This document shows, in pieces, positions 33,106-45,828 of a stretch of DNA of 64,000 nucleotides. The stretch is from Patiria miniata. Lineage: Eukaryota > Echinodermata > Asteroidea > Valvatida > Asterinidae. A program made the translations under genes and the position numbers. Positions within the stretch are counted from its first letter, which is position 1. Each line of letters starts with the position of its first letter. The notes below the pieces were generated by a model. That model was not told where the DNA came from, made no database searches, and worked only from the letters and a program-made list of their open reading frames with translations. The stretch spans positions 16,947,547-17,011,546 of the forward strand of contig NW_024037058.1 of assembly GCF_015706575.1 (NCBI RefSeq), in the 5' to 3' direction.

Positions 33106-36100
33106 ATGGGATGCTACAAACGCTGTCATCTAGTGGACTGGGCGAAGGATGTTTCCGATCTCCACGGACTGAAGCACATAGCGGGCGAAGGCGGAGTGTT
33201 GCGCCGTCTGATCTGGGCGGCGGTCACCCTAGCCGCGTTGAGTTACTTCATCTACCTTAGCACTCTGTCCCTCATTAGCTTCTTTCAGTACAATCACGTC
33301 ACCAAAGTCGACATCAACTACGCGGACGAGTTGGATTTCCCCGCGGTGACTATCTGCAACTTCAACAAGTACCGTGAGTCGGCTTGGACCGAGCAAGACC
33401 TGAAGAATGTGGGCACGCATCTGGGTGAGTGTGGACTATTTTACTGTATTTCTGTATCCCAGAGAGATGTTGATATGGAGTGATTGTTTGTAAACTTTTT
33501 CAGTTGATTTCGAGTCAACTCCCAAACCAACTCGGTCCGAGTCAACTAGGTCCCAGGTCAACTCGGTCCTAGATTAATTCGATCCCGGGTCAACTCGGTC
33601 CCCAGTCAACTCAGTTGAATAATGCTCTAGCAAGGAACTAGTCCAAAAACTTGGGACTCTCAATACTGTGTATGACCGTCCCCAAACTAAATGTATTAAA
33701 AACATGCAATACAAGAAAACAGACTGGTACCTGAAGCAACCATTCCAACAACCCTTTCAGTAATGCATCATTCAACTGTGCCAAAAGAAACATCTGGCAT
33801 GTCGGGTATAGGTTTCTACATCAGCCACCAAACTAATGACACTGAATGAAGAGGTCAGTATTTTCAAATACATGTAGTTGGACCATGGTTGGACATGTAA
33901 CAGTCTAGTCTTTAGCCTCATTTTGAAATCACTTGACTTCCCTCTCATGTGCAAAATATTGAAGAAAAGTCTCTTTTAAAAATTTAATTGAGTCTTCAAA
34001 CTTGGTTGGTGACATATTGAGGACCCTATTTTTTATTGAAACCTCTGGAGAATTTTGTTGACTAGAGAGTGAGTAAAGTTTGATTTCGTTTTGCATCTTT
34101 TTCGGCACTCAAGGTTCCAGTCTGGCAAGGAACTAGGAGTTTCGTCTATAAAATAGTTCCATGGTTTAACTTATAAGTAAAGACTGCACCCGCAAAGAAA
34201 CCGATGGATGAGATTTATCTTTAGAGTAGACTTGTGCAAGGCAACAGTGTTAATACGGCGATTGACTGTTAATACGGCGATTCCTTGCGAGCAGCTAATC
34301 ATTACGGAATAGATGTCCTTACTGAGATTGCAGTTGTGCATAACGTTTACCGAGTGGGAGTCTAAAGTCACATCCAAGGCGTTCCAAACTACAATGGAAG
34401 ATCAGCAGTCTTTGTGTCGACTTTCTGCAGACAAATTTAAATCTTTGTGCGATCTTGGTAGATAGTGGATGTGATTTTGGACCCCTTGTAAACCCCACTT
34501 GAATAAAACATACACCTGCTTTGTTATTTTTCTTAACACTTGGGATAGTGTAAGAAAGGTCAACACTGGTGAATCTGGAAGTACGTTGGTACAAAATTAA
34601 AACACGCCACAGTGTATTTACACAGATCATCTCCATACTGTTACACGAGAACAGGTCTAAAATGTGACATTTGATAAATTTTGAAAATTTGAATACATGA
34701 CGTACCGTGTCTGGCGCCGCATCGTTGGAAGTTTTTACTAAAAAATATGTAGCCCAACGGCTCCCCCACCTCATACCCCCAAAAAATCCGACAAATGTAT
34801 ACAAGATTCACATATCTGTACCCTTTTCCCCATTATGTCAAATAGGTATTATTGACGAAGAGCACAATCTCATCAACCCATATTTGTACACGGAGGAATT
34901 CAGGCAGAATCTGGCGGCCGTTAACTGGTCGGAACAGGCCATCGATAATGACTACGATATGACGGAGTTTACCAACCGTACAGGGCACCAGCTGGATGAG
35001 ATGATAGTGGAGGTGAGGTTAAAGGTCACAGAGGGCATGAGATGTATTTTCCAGTAAAATATCATAATTGAAAATATCCATGCCGCCGAATTGTATATAA
35101 CCTAAAACTATTGGGACACATTCCACACATTTTCCAGTTAAAGGTAAAGGATAGATAATTCATTGTGCATTTTTTTTTCGTTTGAAGCAACAAAAAATGC
35201 GCACCCATTTACGGTTTCGCCGAACTACTAACGGAAATGTCAAAAAATGCATTACACTTGACTCATCTTTGAAAATGGCCTTCTTTTATTGTTTTGTTCA
35301 AAATGACATCGCGCCAGAAAATTATAAATCGATTATTATTGGCTCATATGACGGATCCGTCGTTGACCTTTAAAAACTTAGCGCAAAAACTTCTTAAACA
35401 AAAATGAAGGCAGACATGTCGTTGTGATATGCAATGTATACACGTACATATACCTTGGTGTCCTAGCAATGCAATTTTCTGCTCAGCAGTTTTCCGTGCT
35501 AAGCAACTCCGTGGAATTGGTTAAACCAATGGTTGGCGTAGCGGTACTTTCCTCGCCACCGCTGTGACCCGGGTTCGAATCCCGCTTTGGCCAATTTGTG
35601 GATTGGGTTTTCAGTCCCTACCTGATTCCGTGGGTTTTCCCTCAGAATATTCCTCTGGGCTCTTCCTCCCACCTCTAAAACTGTAATTTCTTCTCATTGT
35701 CTTCTCTCTTCGGGTTTCTTCAGGCTCCTTGATGGTTTCATTACCAGAAATAAATAAAATAAACACCATCGAATATGCCCCTACTGCAATGCAGTATTTT
35801 GATGTAGCCATTGTTCACTTTAGTGCCTCATTTTTCCCCCAAAGACGCTTCAGTTGTCGTATGGGCTATGGAGCTATACACACTGTCCTCATAACCAAAA
35901 TGTTTCATTTTGCAGTGTACATGGAAAGGATTGGAGTGCTCTCATGAAGACTTTCATCACGTCTTTTCTCATCTGGGAAACTGCTACACATTCAACCATG
36001 TGGAGTCAGAAGACGAGCGCCATTCGACCATATCCGCCGGCGTAGGTACGTTACAGACATCAACACGAACCATCCCGCCATACATTTTTAAAAATCGTGC

Positions 36101-39100
36101 CTTTCAAGCTACATAACAATTCTATAAATTCTTTTGGTAATTTTTAAACTTAAATTGGTTATTTTTTTAAGAACTTTTTTTACCTAATAATAATATACTG
36201 TTCTAACGATTAATTGTGTGTGTAGGTGAAGAAATAATTTCTAGTAGCTTAGGTACACTCTGAGTAGAACAGATAACGAAGACGAGGAATTTTTAATGAG
36301 GTCATTACTTTGACTTCAACAATAGCTTTATAAATCGCGAGATTTTACCTTCCGCAATCCTGTTTCCAATCATTACAAAGTGAATTTATGTAGTTTCGAA
36401 TGTTCCCAAATAACATTTATTGCCATTAACTGCATTGTAGCCAATGGACTGAAGTTGACCTTGAATATCCAGGAGGAGGAGTACACGCCTAGCAACGACC
36501 TAGACGGAGCAGCCGAGGATGCAGGAATCAAATGGATGCTGCATCATCCTTCAGAACCACCTTACGTCAAAGAGCTGGGCTTTGGGGCCGGGCCCGGCCA
36601 CCACAATTTTGTTGCAGTTCGTCACGAACAGGTAGACCTACATAGAAAGAAAGTATCAAAACAGTTTTATAATAACGCACTATACAATACTTGTTATTAC
36701 CTGCCACTTATTAAATCTTATTAAACCTGTCCCTAGGTTAGGGTACAAAAGCATTTTTGCTTCACCCAAACCTAAATGATGTCCTTTGTGTAATAATTTG
36801 ATATTAACTTCACCTGTAATATTGTATTTCAACTTATTGTAAACAATGTACATTTCCAAGGACAGCATTGAAATAAATGTACTATACTTGAATAATAAAA
36901 TCAGTTGCCCACTTAATAAAGAACGGAAAAAAAATCGAATAGATATTTGCGGCACAATAGTTTGGTTTTCGCATGGTAAACTGATACCCGCCCAACTGTC
37001 ATGCACTATCGATAATGTTGGCTCCGGGAACCATTGCACTTTTGTGCAGTAAAGAGCGCTTAATTCAATTGGAGTATTTAATTTCCAAGGTGTAGACAAC
37101 CCTTCTCCTAAAAAAAATGCACCTTAGTGCCCCATTTAACCTTATTTTACATTTTTGCTTTGCCATTTTTTTTTTTAGTAATGCGAATTTCGGATTTCCA
37201 CATTTATTAGCAGAAGTGGGATGTAGTTTCAGGCAGAAACCTCAATGTTACTGTTATTTAGCACCATAAGTCGCCAGGATATGTTGGCTAGTTTGCTGTC
37301 GTAAATTTTCTTTTGTGATTCCTTGTTGTTTATGCCAATTAATGGGCAAACGTTTCTTACAAATGTTTTCATTGAGCAAACGTTTGGATTCACAATTTGA
37401 ACGGAAAACTGAAAGGTGTCTTCCTAAAATGACATCACAGCAACAGCACCCTCAGTTGTCAGGAAAAGCATGGGATTTTTTAAAAGTTCAAAGAAATGCA
37501 TTTTCAATAAAATGAACCAAAAAGGGATGTAAAATAGTTCGTATATATTTAAGAGGAGTAGAAAGTTGCACAAAATATGTCTTAAGTAAACCTAATTTCA
37601 TGAACCCTTTAAACTAATGCACGGGCGTTTCTTCTTTTTTTGTAACAGATAACAAACCTGCCCTGGCCCTACACAACTTGCGAAGGGGACGGAAGCCTGC
37701 AGTACTATGACCACTACTCGCTGCAAGCCTGTCGTATCGAGTGCGAGACCGATCTAGTGGTGGAGCAGTGCGGGTGCCGACTGGTCGAGCAGCCCGGGAC
37801 TGCCCCGGTCTGCAACCCGGCCGAGTCGCACGAGTGCGCTCATGTTGTCCTACGTAAGGTTTACTTGATCCATTTTTATGCTCTCTCTTCTATGCTCATT
37901 TTCTATGCTTTTTTTCTGTCTTAGAACTTATTTCCTTGGGTTGTGAAAATGATCTGTTACCAGAAGACGAACTTTTAAGAGGAAACTTTAATTTTCTAGA
38001 ATTCCAATTTTAGGTCTAGAAAATTGTAGAAACTAGAAATGTATAATCGAGCTAATCACAAGTCAATTAAGTCACAGACTAAGGAAGAACAATGAGAACA
38101 GAATACGTTTGCAATAGTCCAATTGACTAATCTGTCACTTGAAAGTGAATGACAAGTGATGGACATGTGATGTTTCGTTATGATAGTTGTGGTTACTTGT
38201 GCTTGACTTGTGATTGAGTTGTGATGGCTTGTGATTGACTTGCGCTGGCTTGTGATTGACGTGATGGATTGATTACAAGAACTTGAATAGCCCACATATT
38301 TTGGGCATAGTGCATTTTAACATTTAACACTGGGTAGAGGGAGACTGACAACACAAGTGCACTGTCGAGACCATCACAAGTCAAGTCGAGGGCAAATCAC
38401 ACGTTCTTTCACTGAAACCAGGTCATGAATAACTGAATAAAACGTTAACAAAGTTGTCATTATTTTGAATAGCTTGTAACTGGATCTGTGACTGAATTCC
38501 TTTACTTGTGATGGGCTTGTGAATAACTTGTGGTAAACTCGACTACTGCAAAACAGTTCTGTGGGCACAGCGGCCACGTTCCGGACAATTTATCTATTCG
38601 GTTATAAATACTGAAAATGAAACTAAGAAAAAAATACACTGAATATTTTAGCAGGCATTTTTGTTGAAATGTGACCGATAACCAAGCTTCAAATGATTTT
38701 TTTTTCTGGGCGTGTAGTTCAAGCGGTAACTGGTACTTTAGAGACTTCCTGCGATTGTAGGGCACCGTGCGAGATCGAGGCGTACCCCTTCACCTCCACC
38801 AACGTCAAACTTCGCGCCAACTTCATAGAGACAATATACAGCAACAGCACTACGCACAACTTCACGGCTGAATACATAGAGTAAGTATAGTCTTTCACGA
38901 GCTAATGTGCCGTTTCCTTGCCATGAAACGACTGAGTACTCCCCTTTGATAGGATGACAGTCCATCGCAGGTTACTCCCCAGCTAATGCCGGTACCAATT
39001 TATACTCCTGGGTGGAGAGAGGCAGATGGGGATGAAGTGGCTTGCCCAAGGACACAAAAAGCGTGTGGCCAGGAGCTGGATTTAAACCCTGAGGCCCAGT

Positions 39101-41474
39101 GGCGGCGGAACGGTTTTCAAATTGGGGGGCATCACCAAAAAAGGGGCAATTGCACATCCGTACCGAAACGTTGACACGTTTTTTTCACCGGACACTTGGC
39201 CTCCGTTAAATCAAATAGTGGGGAGGGGGGTACAAACTATGCATTATGTGCCCATTTTCAGGGCGAATTGTAAGGGTTTTGGGGCTTGGTTTTCATATTC
39301 CTCGTTCATATCAGAAATCTCTATACCACTTTGGGAAATGGTTACTGAAAACAAATTATCCACAATTTCAGGGCCAGTTTTGTTTTCATCTCGAGGGGGA
39401 ACATTATATGCCCGCAAAAGGGGCACTAGGGTAAATCTGGGGGGGGGGGGAGAGGCAATTGCCCCCACCCCATCCCCCGGTTCCCCCTGCCTAGGCCACA
39501 CCCCCAATAGAGTAAGGGACCAAAATAATTAATAGTAGGAACGATTACAGATGCACGCCCCGTGCTCTCATTTTCTCTCCTAACAAAATTTGTATATATG
39601 TTTTGTTTAAGCGAAAAAAACTAATTTTTTCGAACTTTGGCGCTGGCGTCAGCAACTCTCTGAGAAAAAAAAAGGAATTGTTATTTTGCTTTGACGCCTG
39701 CACAAAAGCTCTCAAGGCTCGAATGTACTTCACCTTCTATAGTGCAATAAATTGATTGCTTTCCCCCTTATTCCCCTACAGAAACAACCTGGTGCTGCTG
39801 TCTATCTATTTCGAGGCACTCAGCCATGAAGTAATTGAGCAACTTCCAGAGATGACGGTTTTTAGTCTATTGGGTAAGGCTGATTTAGAGATGGCATTAA
39901 CTTAGTAGATCTGAAAATATTTAACCTAGCAACATTTTTGAAAAGGTTAAACTTTGGAGAAAATTCTACGACACCGTTTCAGACTGACGATTTATTCTTT
40001 CAAAGTGGCTGAAACAATTTTGAAATAAAAATCAGTTTCTCGATGGTTGACATACCGATTACACACTCATTGTGTGAGACTGTGAGATCTCACACAATAA
40101 AATATTAAATTGTATGTCAAGGTGCGCTGAAGCAATCTACACGATTTTCTCAGAAAATCCTACTTCCTAGTAGCAAAAAAGTAGGCCTATATACCTTTCT
40201 TACAGTATACATAAGAGAAAGTTCGTTCGATCAACAACACTGTGGCTTACTAAAGTGAAACGAACCTTCGTCAGAAACGCTAGTTAATGATGGCCCATGC
40301 CAACTAGTTAGTAGTCGAAACTACTGACAACCAGCATCGCCGCGTGTGTTGCAAAAAGGGACGTTTGTGATGATTTGACGATCGCCCTCTTGCGATGGCG
40401 CGCAGGCTCCAGATGATTCGAATCAACCAGCGGTGTTGTAGTTGAGTCCACAAGTCAAGTCAGAAATAAATCCAAATCCATTCACAAATAGCAAGGGATG
40501 AACAATAACGATGAAACCCCTTTGTCAAAGTTTGACTCCAATCGGGATGGGTGACTTGTGTGATGGACTTGTGAGGACTTGCATGGACTATAAGGGGTCC
40601 GCGCATAAGTTCGACGCCTCATAGGTCCGACGCCTCATAAGTCCGACAAAATTACATCCCCTAACCAAATAAGGGCCCATAAGTCCGACGCCTCATAGGT
40701 CCGACGCCTCATAAGTCCGACGCCTCATAGCTCCGACGCCTCATAGCTCCGACGCCTCGGAAGTCCGACAAATTAAACGCCTCGTTTTTCCGTTGTCGGA
40801 CTTATGAGGCGTCGGACTAATGAGGCGTCGGACCTATGAGGCGGAATAAATAAATTGTATGCCTCATAAGTCCGACGCCTCATAAGTCCGAAATTTCGGA
40901 CTTATGAGGCGTCGGACCTATGAGGCGTCGGACTTATGATACGGCCCCGACTATAATGGGAATCGACTACATACAACACTCAGTGCAGGTAGTGTCAACC
41001 ATCGATAGGATTTGTTCATATAGCGCCCTCTAGAGATCAATTTTATACATTCTAGTTCTGCCCTGTGCGATATTGTAAGGACGTGTCCAAAATCTTGTGT
41101 CAGTAGAGTTAGGTCTAGGTCTTCGCTGGTTGCAAATAGGCCTACGTGGGCACATGCTGACAATAGACGTAGCCGTAACTCTGGAAGCCTATTTCGGACA
41201 AAGCAACACCTTCTGATAAAACCTATTTTCATTTTTTGCAGCCACTCTGGGCGGTAACTTCGGTCTGTTCCTTGGTGGCAGTGTCTTGACTATATTGCAG
41301 TTGTTGGAGTACCTCTTCGATGAGACCACCGCGTCTTGCACTTGCAACACCAAGACAAACCGCGTCGGTGATTCCCGCGCAAAGCTGACGGCCAGCAAAG
41401 AGAAGGATGTCGAAAAGGTCGAGGACAGCATATCAATTATCGATATTGGAAAAAATGGCTCGACGGATAGGTAG
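33106..41474 (+). CDS. ASIC-like DEG/ENaC channel, gene B, 8 exons
   Basis: Tandem paralogue of gene A. Exons: 33106-33424, 34846-35012, 35916-36045, 36441-36631, 37649-37853, 38718-38880, 39782-39873, 41242-41474; intron phases 1,0,1,0,1,2,1 and 499 aa, the same as A. Shared layout: MGCYKRC start, DLHG (His20-Gly21), TM1 about 36-56, FPAVTICNFN, Cys-rich extracellular domain, TM2. Differences in key places: NH at 63-64 instead of HH before VTKVD; selectivity filter GGS at 434-436 instead of GAS; Gln442 where A and vertebrate ASICs have Glu in the lower pore. The C-terminal tail differs (ends GKNGSTDR). All exons are intact with standard splice sites, so it is not a pseudogene. Altered permeation or gating is inferred. 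Start context has A at -3 and G at +4. Confidence 0.93.
33505..33617. repeat. Tandem GGTCCC..GTCAACTC minisatellite
   Basis: Repeats of CAACTCGGTCCCAGGT-type units of about 15-17 bp in intron 1 of gene B. Related units, partly in inverted orientation, occur at 56751-56890. Confidence 0.7.
35525..35765 (+). mobile_element. tRNA-derived SINE, second family, copy 1
   Basis: Box-A-like TGGCGTAGCGGTA and box B GGGTTCGAATCCC (about 35571-35583), then a body with CCTGATTCCGTGGGTTTTCC and CTCCCACCTCT, ending in GGTTTCATTACCAGAAATAAATAAA (given as GGTTTCATTACC and AAATAAATAAA). A diverged copy is at 62425-62660. In intron 2 of gene B. Confidence 0.78.
37113..37243. repeat. Dispersed repeat RB, copy 1
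   Basis: AAATGCACCTTAGTGCCCCAT, TTTTGC..GCCATTTT, TAATGCGAATTTC and TTTCAGGCAGAAACC blocks occur in the same order at 45682-45828 (first block there reads AAATGCACCTTTGTGTCCCAT; pieces kept short). Confidence 0.65.
37391..37513. repeat. Dispersed repeat RC, copy 2
   Basis: Diverged copy of 13061-13180 (AAATGACATCACA, AACAGCACCCTCAG, AGGAAAAGCATGG). It lies close to RB and part of it is roughly inverted to RB's TGATGTCATTTCAGG block, so RB and RC may be two ends of one element. Confidence 0.5.
38040..38540. repeat. ACTTGTGA-rich diverged tandem repeat
   Basis: Many GACTTGTGATTGACTTGTGAT-like units (and TCACAAGT on the other strand) in intron 5 of gene B. Related blocks recur at 40440-40580, 52740-52880 and 62740-62890. 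Confidence 0.6.
38890..39098 (-). mobile_element. tRNA-derived SINE, reverse copy beside a splice donor
   Basis: Reverse-strand counterpart of 11541-11826 (GGTTACTCCCCAGCTAATGCC, CCCAAGGACACA, GAAACGACTGAG). Its 3' tail begins about 9 nt after exon 6 of gene B (exon end 38880). The tRNA-like head appears to resume near 39492 (TAGGCCACAC) after a G-run element. Confidence 0.75.
39097..39491. mobile_element. Possible hAT-type G/C-run element inside the SINE
   Basis: Begins CAGTGGCGGCGGAACGG. The flanks CTGAGGCC (39089-39096) and CCTAGGCC (39492-39499) match at 6 of 8 positions. Internal CCGGACACTTGGCCTCCG resembles 13337-13354 (CCGGACACTTAGGCATCCG), so a related sequence lies in PARP3. The right terminus is uncertain. 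Confidence 0.45.
40586..40956. mobile_element. Palindromic tandem-repeat element with 8-bp duplication
   Basis: Perfect target duplication GACTATAA at 40586-40593 and 40949-40956 around a 355-bp insert. The insert is built from a unit of about 16 bp (CATAAGTCCGACGCCT and variants), in one orientation in the left half and mostly the reverse in the right half. Ends GGGGTCCG and CGGCCCC with CATAAG.. close behind. The 8-bp duplication suggests hAT mobilisation. In intron 7 of gene B. Confidence 0.85.
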
Positions 41475-42024
41475 ATTTCAAGATGAGAAAAATAAAAGAC
41501 TTGTAAATTTACCACTGTATTTACCACTATCCACCTTGCCATTTTATACGCCGCGTGTTTTGTGTGTGTTGACCACAAACCCCACTTTTTTACTTCGGGG
41601 CAAAATTGTGCACTTTATATGAGGTTGATAATGCCAGTGCCGTGCTCTTAAAAAAAGATAAGTGGCAAGAATGCCCGGAAATGTTTATTTGATTTCTTTT
41701 TGATAGGCCCATATACTTAACAACGGAGAAAGCTTTTTGATAATATAATGTCCACAACATCTGTAACATATTTTTCTTGTTGAATCATTGGTTTCTTAAA
41801 GGGAGCCCTCTTTTGTTGCCGTGTATTGGGGCATTGGGCAACGGTAATGATTAACAAAATCTGTAAAAATGATGTGCATGAAATTACCTTTGCCTCAATA
41901 ATCATTAGTTGCCATTCTACGGGAGTTTCATCATAAGTTTTACACATTTTTTGGAGCAACGCTTTGCTTTTGTAAAATAAGCATTAGGAAATATTCATAA
42001 ATCACATTTTGACTATGAATTGTG

Positions 42025-42030
42025 AATAAA
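42025..42030 (+). terminator. Candidate polyadenylation signal of gene B
   Basis: AATAAA about 550 nt after the stop codon, followed by a GT-rich stretch (GTTTGTCAATGTGTATTC). Another AATAAA at about 41492 is only 17 nt past the stop, an unlikely site. Confidence 0.45.
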
Positions 42031-45000
42031 GTTTGTCAATGTGTATTCTTTCAATTTGCGTCTTAATTTCCTCTTGATTTCTTTAGAACCAAATTTCTAA
42101 ATTTAAAAAAAAATGAAGAAGGTCGCTTTTGGTATTCCGCTCAGTTTGGGTGGGATTTGTGGTTTTATTATTTGGTTGGTTGAAGGAAATTGCATGGTTT
42201 TTGATGGGTCATTGCGGATCAGCCGGATCGGAAATCTGTCATAAAACCGAGGGTTTATGGTCCAGATGGAGACGTCGTTCAGAGGTTAACCACTCTGCAA
42301 TGGTTGAACTTCTCTGAACTTGAGACAATCGGAGGGTTTTTAGTACGTTGACTTGTACTGCCGCTTTAGTTGCACTCGGTGACTTCTGAGTTTTCATATT
42401 CCACACTTTTAGTTTTAGTCGACATCAAACTCGATAACAACCATTTTTCTAGTCGAAGTCAAAGTTTATCAGCAACTTTTCAATCAATGTAAAAACCAAG
42501 AACAGTCAACAAAGCATGTCTACAGTGGGGAACTGTTGACATGAGGAAATAATTTAAGCTACACTTTGCGTGACTCGACCAGATTCAACTCCATAGTGTG
42601 CACCTCCACAGATTCATCTTGGATTTTTTCTTTTTTAACAATTTGCAGGAAACAAAAAAAAATGAGTATTGACAATTTTGACATTGTCTTCATGACTGTT
42701 TTCGACTTTTGAGGGCATTGACCTTTTGCGTGTCATGGTGTTTTTCCTTTCTTTTCCCTGAAACCCCACCACCACGCCGTAGGCCAGAGACTTATCTCAT
42801 TAAGATCCCCGACATTTAGTAAATTGCGCACAAATTAATGTCTGGTTTGGGCGAATATAGAGAGTTCCTCAATTTCCGAACTGATTAGGTTTTAAGCTTG
42901 GTGGTTGTCTGACCACCGACCATATTGGGGGTGTTTTTTTGGAAGATAATTAGAACAGTTTCGCTTAACTATGTTTGTTCAAATTGGAAACAAGTTTGGT
43001 TTTCATTGGTACACGGTCACGTGTGCCCTGAATGAAAAGGAGGCTGTAATGGCAAACTTCATGCTTAGCAGCCTCCATGCATGTACATGTAGTTATAGTA
43101 ATAGTCTTAGTGTGCAATTTGAGCCTCGCTTTAACTTGGTTCCAATAATTATGGCGAATCCGTGCAATGAGGTGAAAGTGAGGAATGGCTTTTCAAAACA
43201 AAATTAACTATGCAGGCGAAATGAGTTAGTTCTTGAACCATCATTTTTAGTCCGAGATCCTGAATGATGTGATGTTGATGATAAGTGAAAAGTACACATG
43301 CAAATTTCATAATCTCAAAAACATTATTTTTTGATAATGTTGACGCCTATTCTTGCTGTATGAGGTTTGAGAAAAGGGCCACATTTACTTAAGCTAGGAT
43401 CATTTTATTGGCAACTATTAAAGGGTTGTTTATTCGTTATAAATTAGAACATCAGAAAGTGACAAAATACTTCTACTTCCACCCAAACTGCCGCGCGTTC
43501 CTGTGTCTTTCCCTCCATATTTTCAACCCAATTTTTCGCATTGCACTTCTTAATTTTTCTCATTAAAAAGTACCCCTAAATTATTGATAAGTTGGTTTAA
43601 AATTGAAGAAAAATAGGGAACTAGGGCCTTGTGGTCAAACTGACCGTAGCTCCAGTTTAAACGGCTATTTGGCCAGAAGGTTAACCCTGACTAGGTCATC
43701 CCCGCTGACCATTGGTACACACTGGCGGTCACCCCGTTATGATCATAATTCGCTGTAATTCGAGAAAATCTTGTAACATCACAGTTCTTAGCGTGACGCC
43801 ATCTTTTGTGACGTGCCGCTGTTTGACTTTGAAAATGTCGGCACTTCACGCCCGGAGTTAAGTTTTCTTTTCGGTCAAAACAGTTATCGTTTTAATTGTT
43901 GTTTTTTCCCACAATTTTTATAGGCCTAGGCCTACTTATGTACGAGGTTTTCAAACAAAATTAATATCTAGAATTCAGCTTTATTTTAAGGTTATTTTTT
44001 TCTGGCGATTTGATAGATCGAGTACGATCAAATATAGCCTTTTTCACAAGGTTTAAGGCATTTTTCAAGCAATAACGACATACGACACTGTAGGTGATTT
44101 GGACTAGGAGACACTTTCCAGGCTCAATTCAATCTTTTGTATTCTTGCAAATGCAAACAACCAAATTTGGTAGCTCCACATAACGGTAATTATTTGTTTT
44201 AATAATGCCACTATAGGACAATTGAATTCAGGACATTGTGAAGTGATAGCTCCTTGAGTAACGTCTAAGGAACACGGCACTTAAGAGATGCTATACATCT
44301 GGGGGGGGGGGGGGCCACTTTCGTCCAATATGCGCCCTTTTGGGCACTTAACGCGTTTCTCACGAACCGATTGTAGTTGGAAAGATCATTAAGTAGGATT
44401 TACAAGTTTATACATATCTATACGGTTTTGTGTAACTATCGCACGAACGGATTTTACGGTACAAAATGTTGGTCCTGGACTGAGTCGAGACGTTCGGGAA
44501 GCGGCGCTAGTCGTCATTCCAGTCACACGTTTCTTTTCAATTTCAGAAGTTTCCTCAAACGCGTGGGCGCCTGGATCGTCACTGTGTGTCTTGCGTGGGA
44601 CCTGATAATGCACACTTAACGTCGCTTACTTTACGTGTCATGCATCTCATGGGGCGCCAGTCTCATTTTGTTTCATTTTTTATGGGAAATTTGAATATTT
44701 TTCCAAAAATGTTTACAATTTTTTTGGGCCGCAGAAAAAAGGGTGTTTTGTTGTTGTTGTTGTAGTTGTTGTTGTTTTTTTCGGGGGGGACTATTTTGAC
44801 GTTGGTGGCGCCATTTACACCCCTATTATACAACTCGAAAATAGACCACATACATATCACCACGGTCAATGGCGGCACTAAAAAAAAAATAGCCTACCCC
44901 CCCCAAAAAAAAACCCCACTACAACCTCTTGGGTGGGGGTGGGGGATCCAGCCCCCCGACCCCCCCCCCCCCCCCCCCCCCCCTGTGGGTGCGCCACTGC

Positions 45001-45681
45001 GATGCACTGCTGGAAATACGTATAGGCAAGGCACAAAATCGCTGCCGAGTCAGATATAAAGAATCGGATTTTTCAACATTTCCATAATGAATGTATGCAA
45101 TTATGTGAAATATTAGTGACCAAGACCTCTGAAACTGGCTCTTTATAAACATTACGAAACCCCGTCTGTAGGCGTTCTTTGGACAAAACTGCCACACAGA
45201 TTTTACCTCTCTGTTATCAAGACACATTTAACATCTGACAAGCGCTCCGAACCACCAATGGCAGACACTATAAGTTGGATGTCATCACAGTGACCATCTT
45301 ACCAATCATACCCATGCATATCAGCCTAACGACGGATTTATACCGCGCTATCAGTTACGCGGTGTTTATCACAGGCATGTGTAGTATGCTGTAATTGCGA
45401 CAAAATAGACGGTGGGAATTCGTCTGTATGTTTAAAAAAATGATGCTAATGTATTGGACCTTAGGGGCCGGCACATCTTTCACATTTTGTAGCCATTGAT
45501 CGCCCTAGAATTTACATGCCTAGCCCTTGGGCGGACCCACTAGAATCTCCAGTGCGGAGCAAAAACAAACATTAATCTCGCTGGTCTACTTGACAGAAGG
45601 GTCATGATTCAAATCCGACATAGGCCTACCCGTATCGTGTTTGAAGGGCCCATGTGATGTGTCTTTTTTAATGTAATACTT
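42031..45681. other. Intergenic region, no gene supported
   Basis: No exon I trust. Contains G/C runs at about 44300-44313 and 44960-44983. A weak inverted pair (CAATGGCGGCAC at 44867, GGGTGCGCCACTG near 44987) suggests a decayed element. A promoter-like patch (GCCATCTTTTGTGACGTG, about 43799) has no ORF attached. Confidence 0.4.
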
Positions 45682-45828
45682 GAAAATGCACCTTTGTGTC
45701 CCATGCATTTAACAGTATTTTCATTTTGCCATTTTCAAGGGCCCATTTTGGTGCTTTTTGGTTTTCATGCTAATGCGAATTTCCATATTAATGAGCAAAA
45801 GCGTGATGTCATTTCAGGCAGAAACCGC
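45682..45828. repeat. Dispersed repeat RB, copy 2
   Basis: Same block order as 37113-37243. Confidence 0.65.

Noticed and set aside
34319..34804. 161-codon open frame on the minus strand in intron 1 of gene B
   Set aside because: No recognisable domain, irregular composition, no splice or homology context; probably chance.
38040..38540. CRISPR-like array suggested by repeated TCACAAGT units
   Set aside because: Irregular spacing, diverged units and animal context; it is a degenerate minisatellite.
44867..44999. hAT element between CAATGGCGGCAC and GTGCGCCACTG
   Set aside because: The ends match only loosely and the flanking 8-mers (ACCACGGT, CGATGCAC) are not duplicated.
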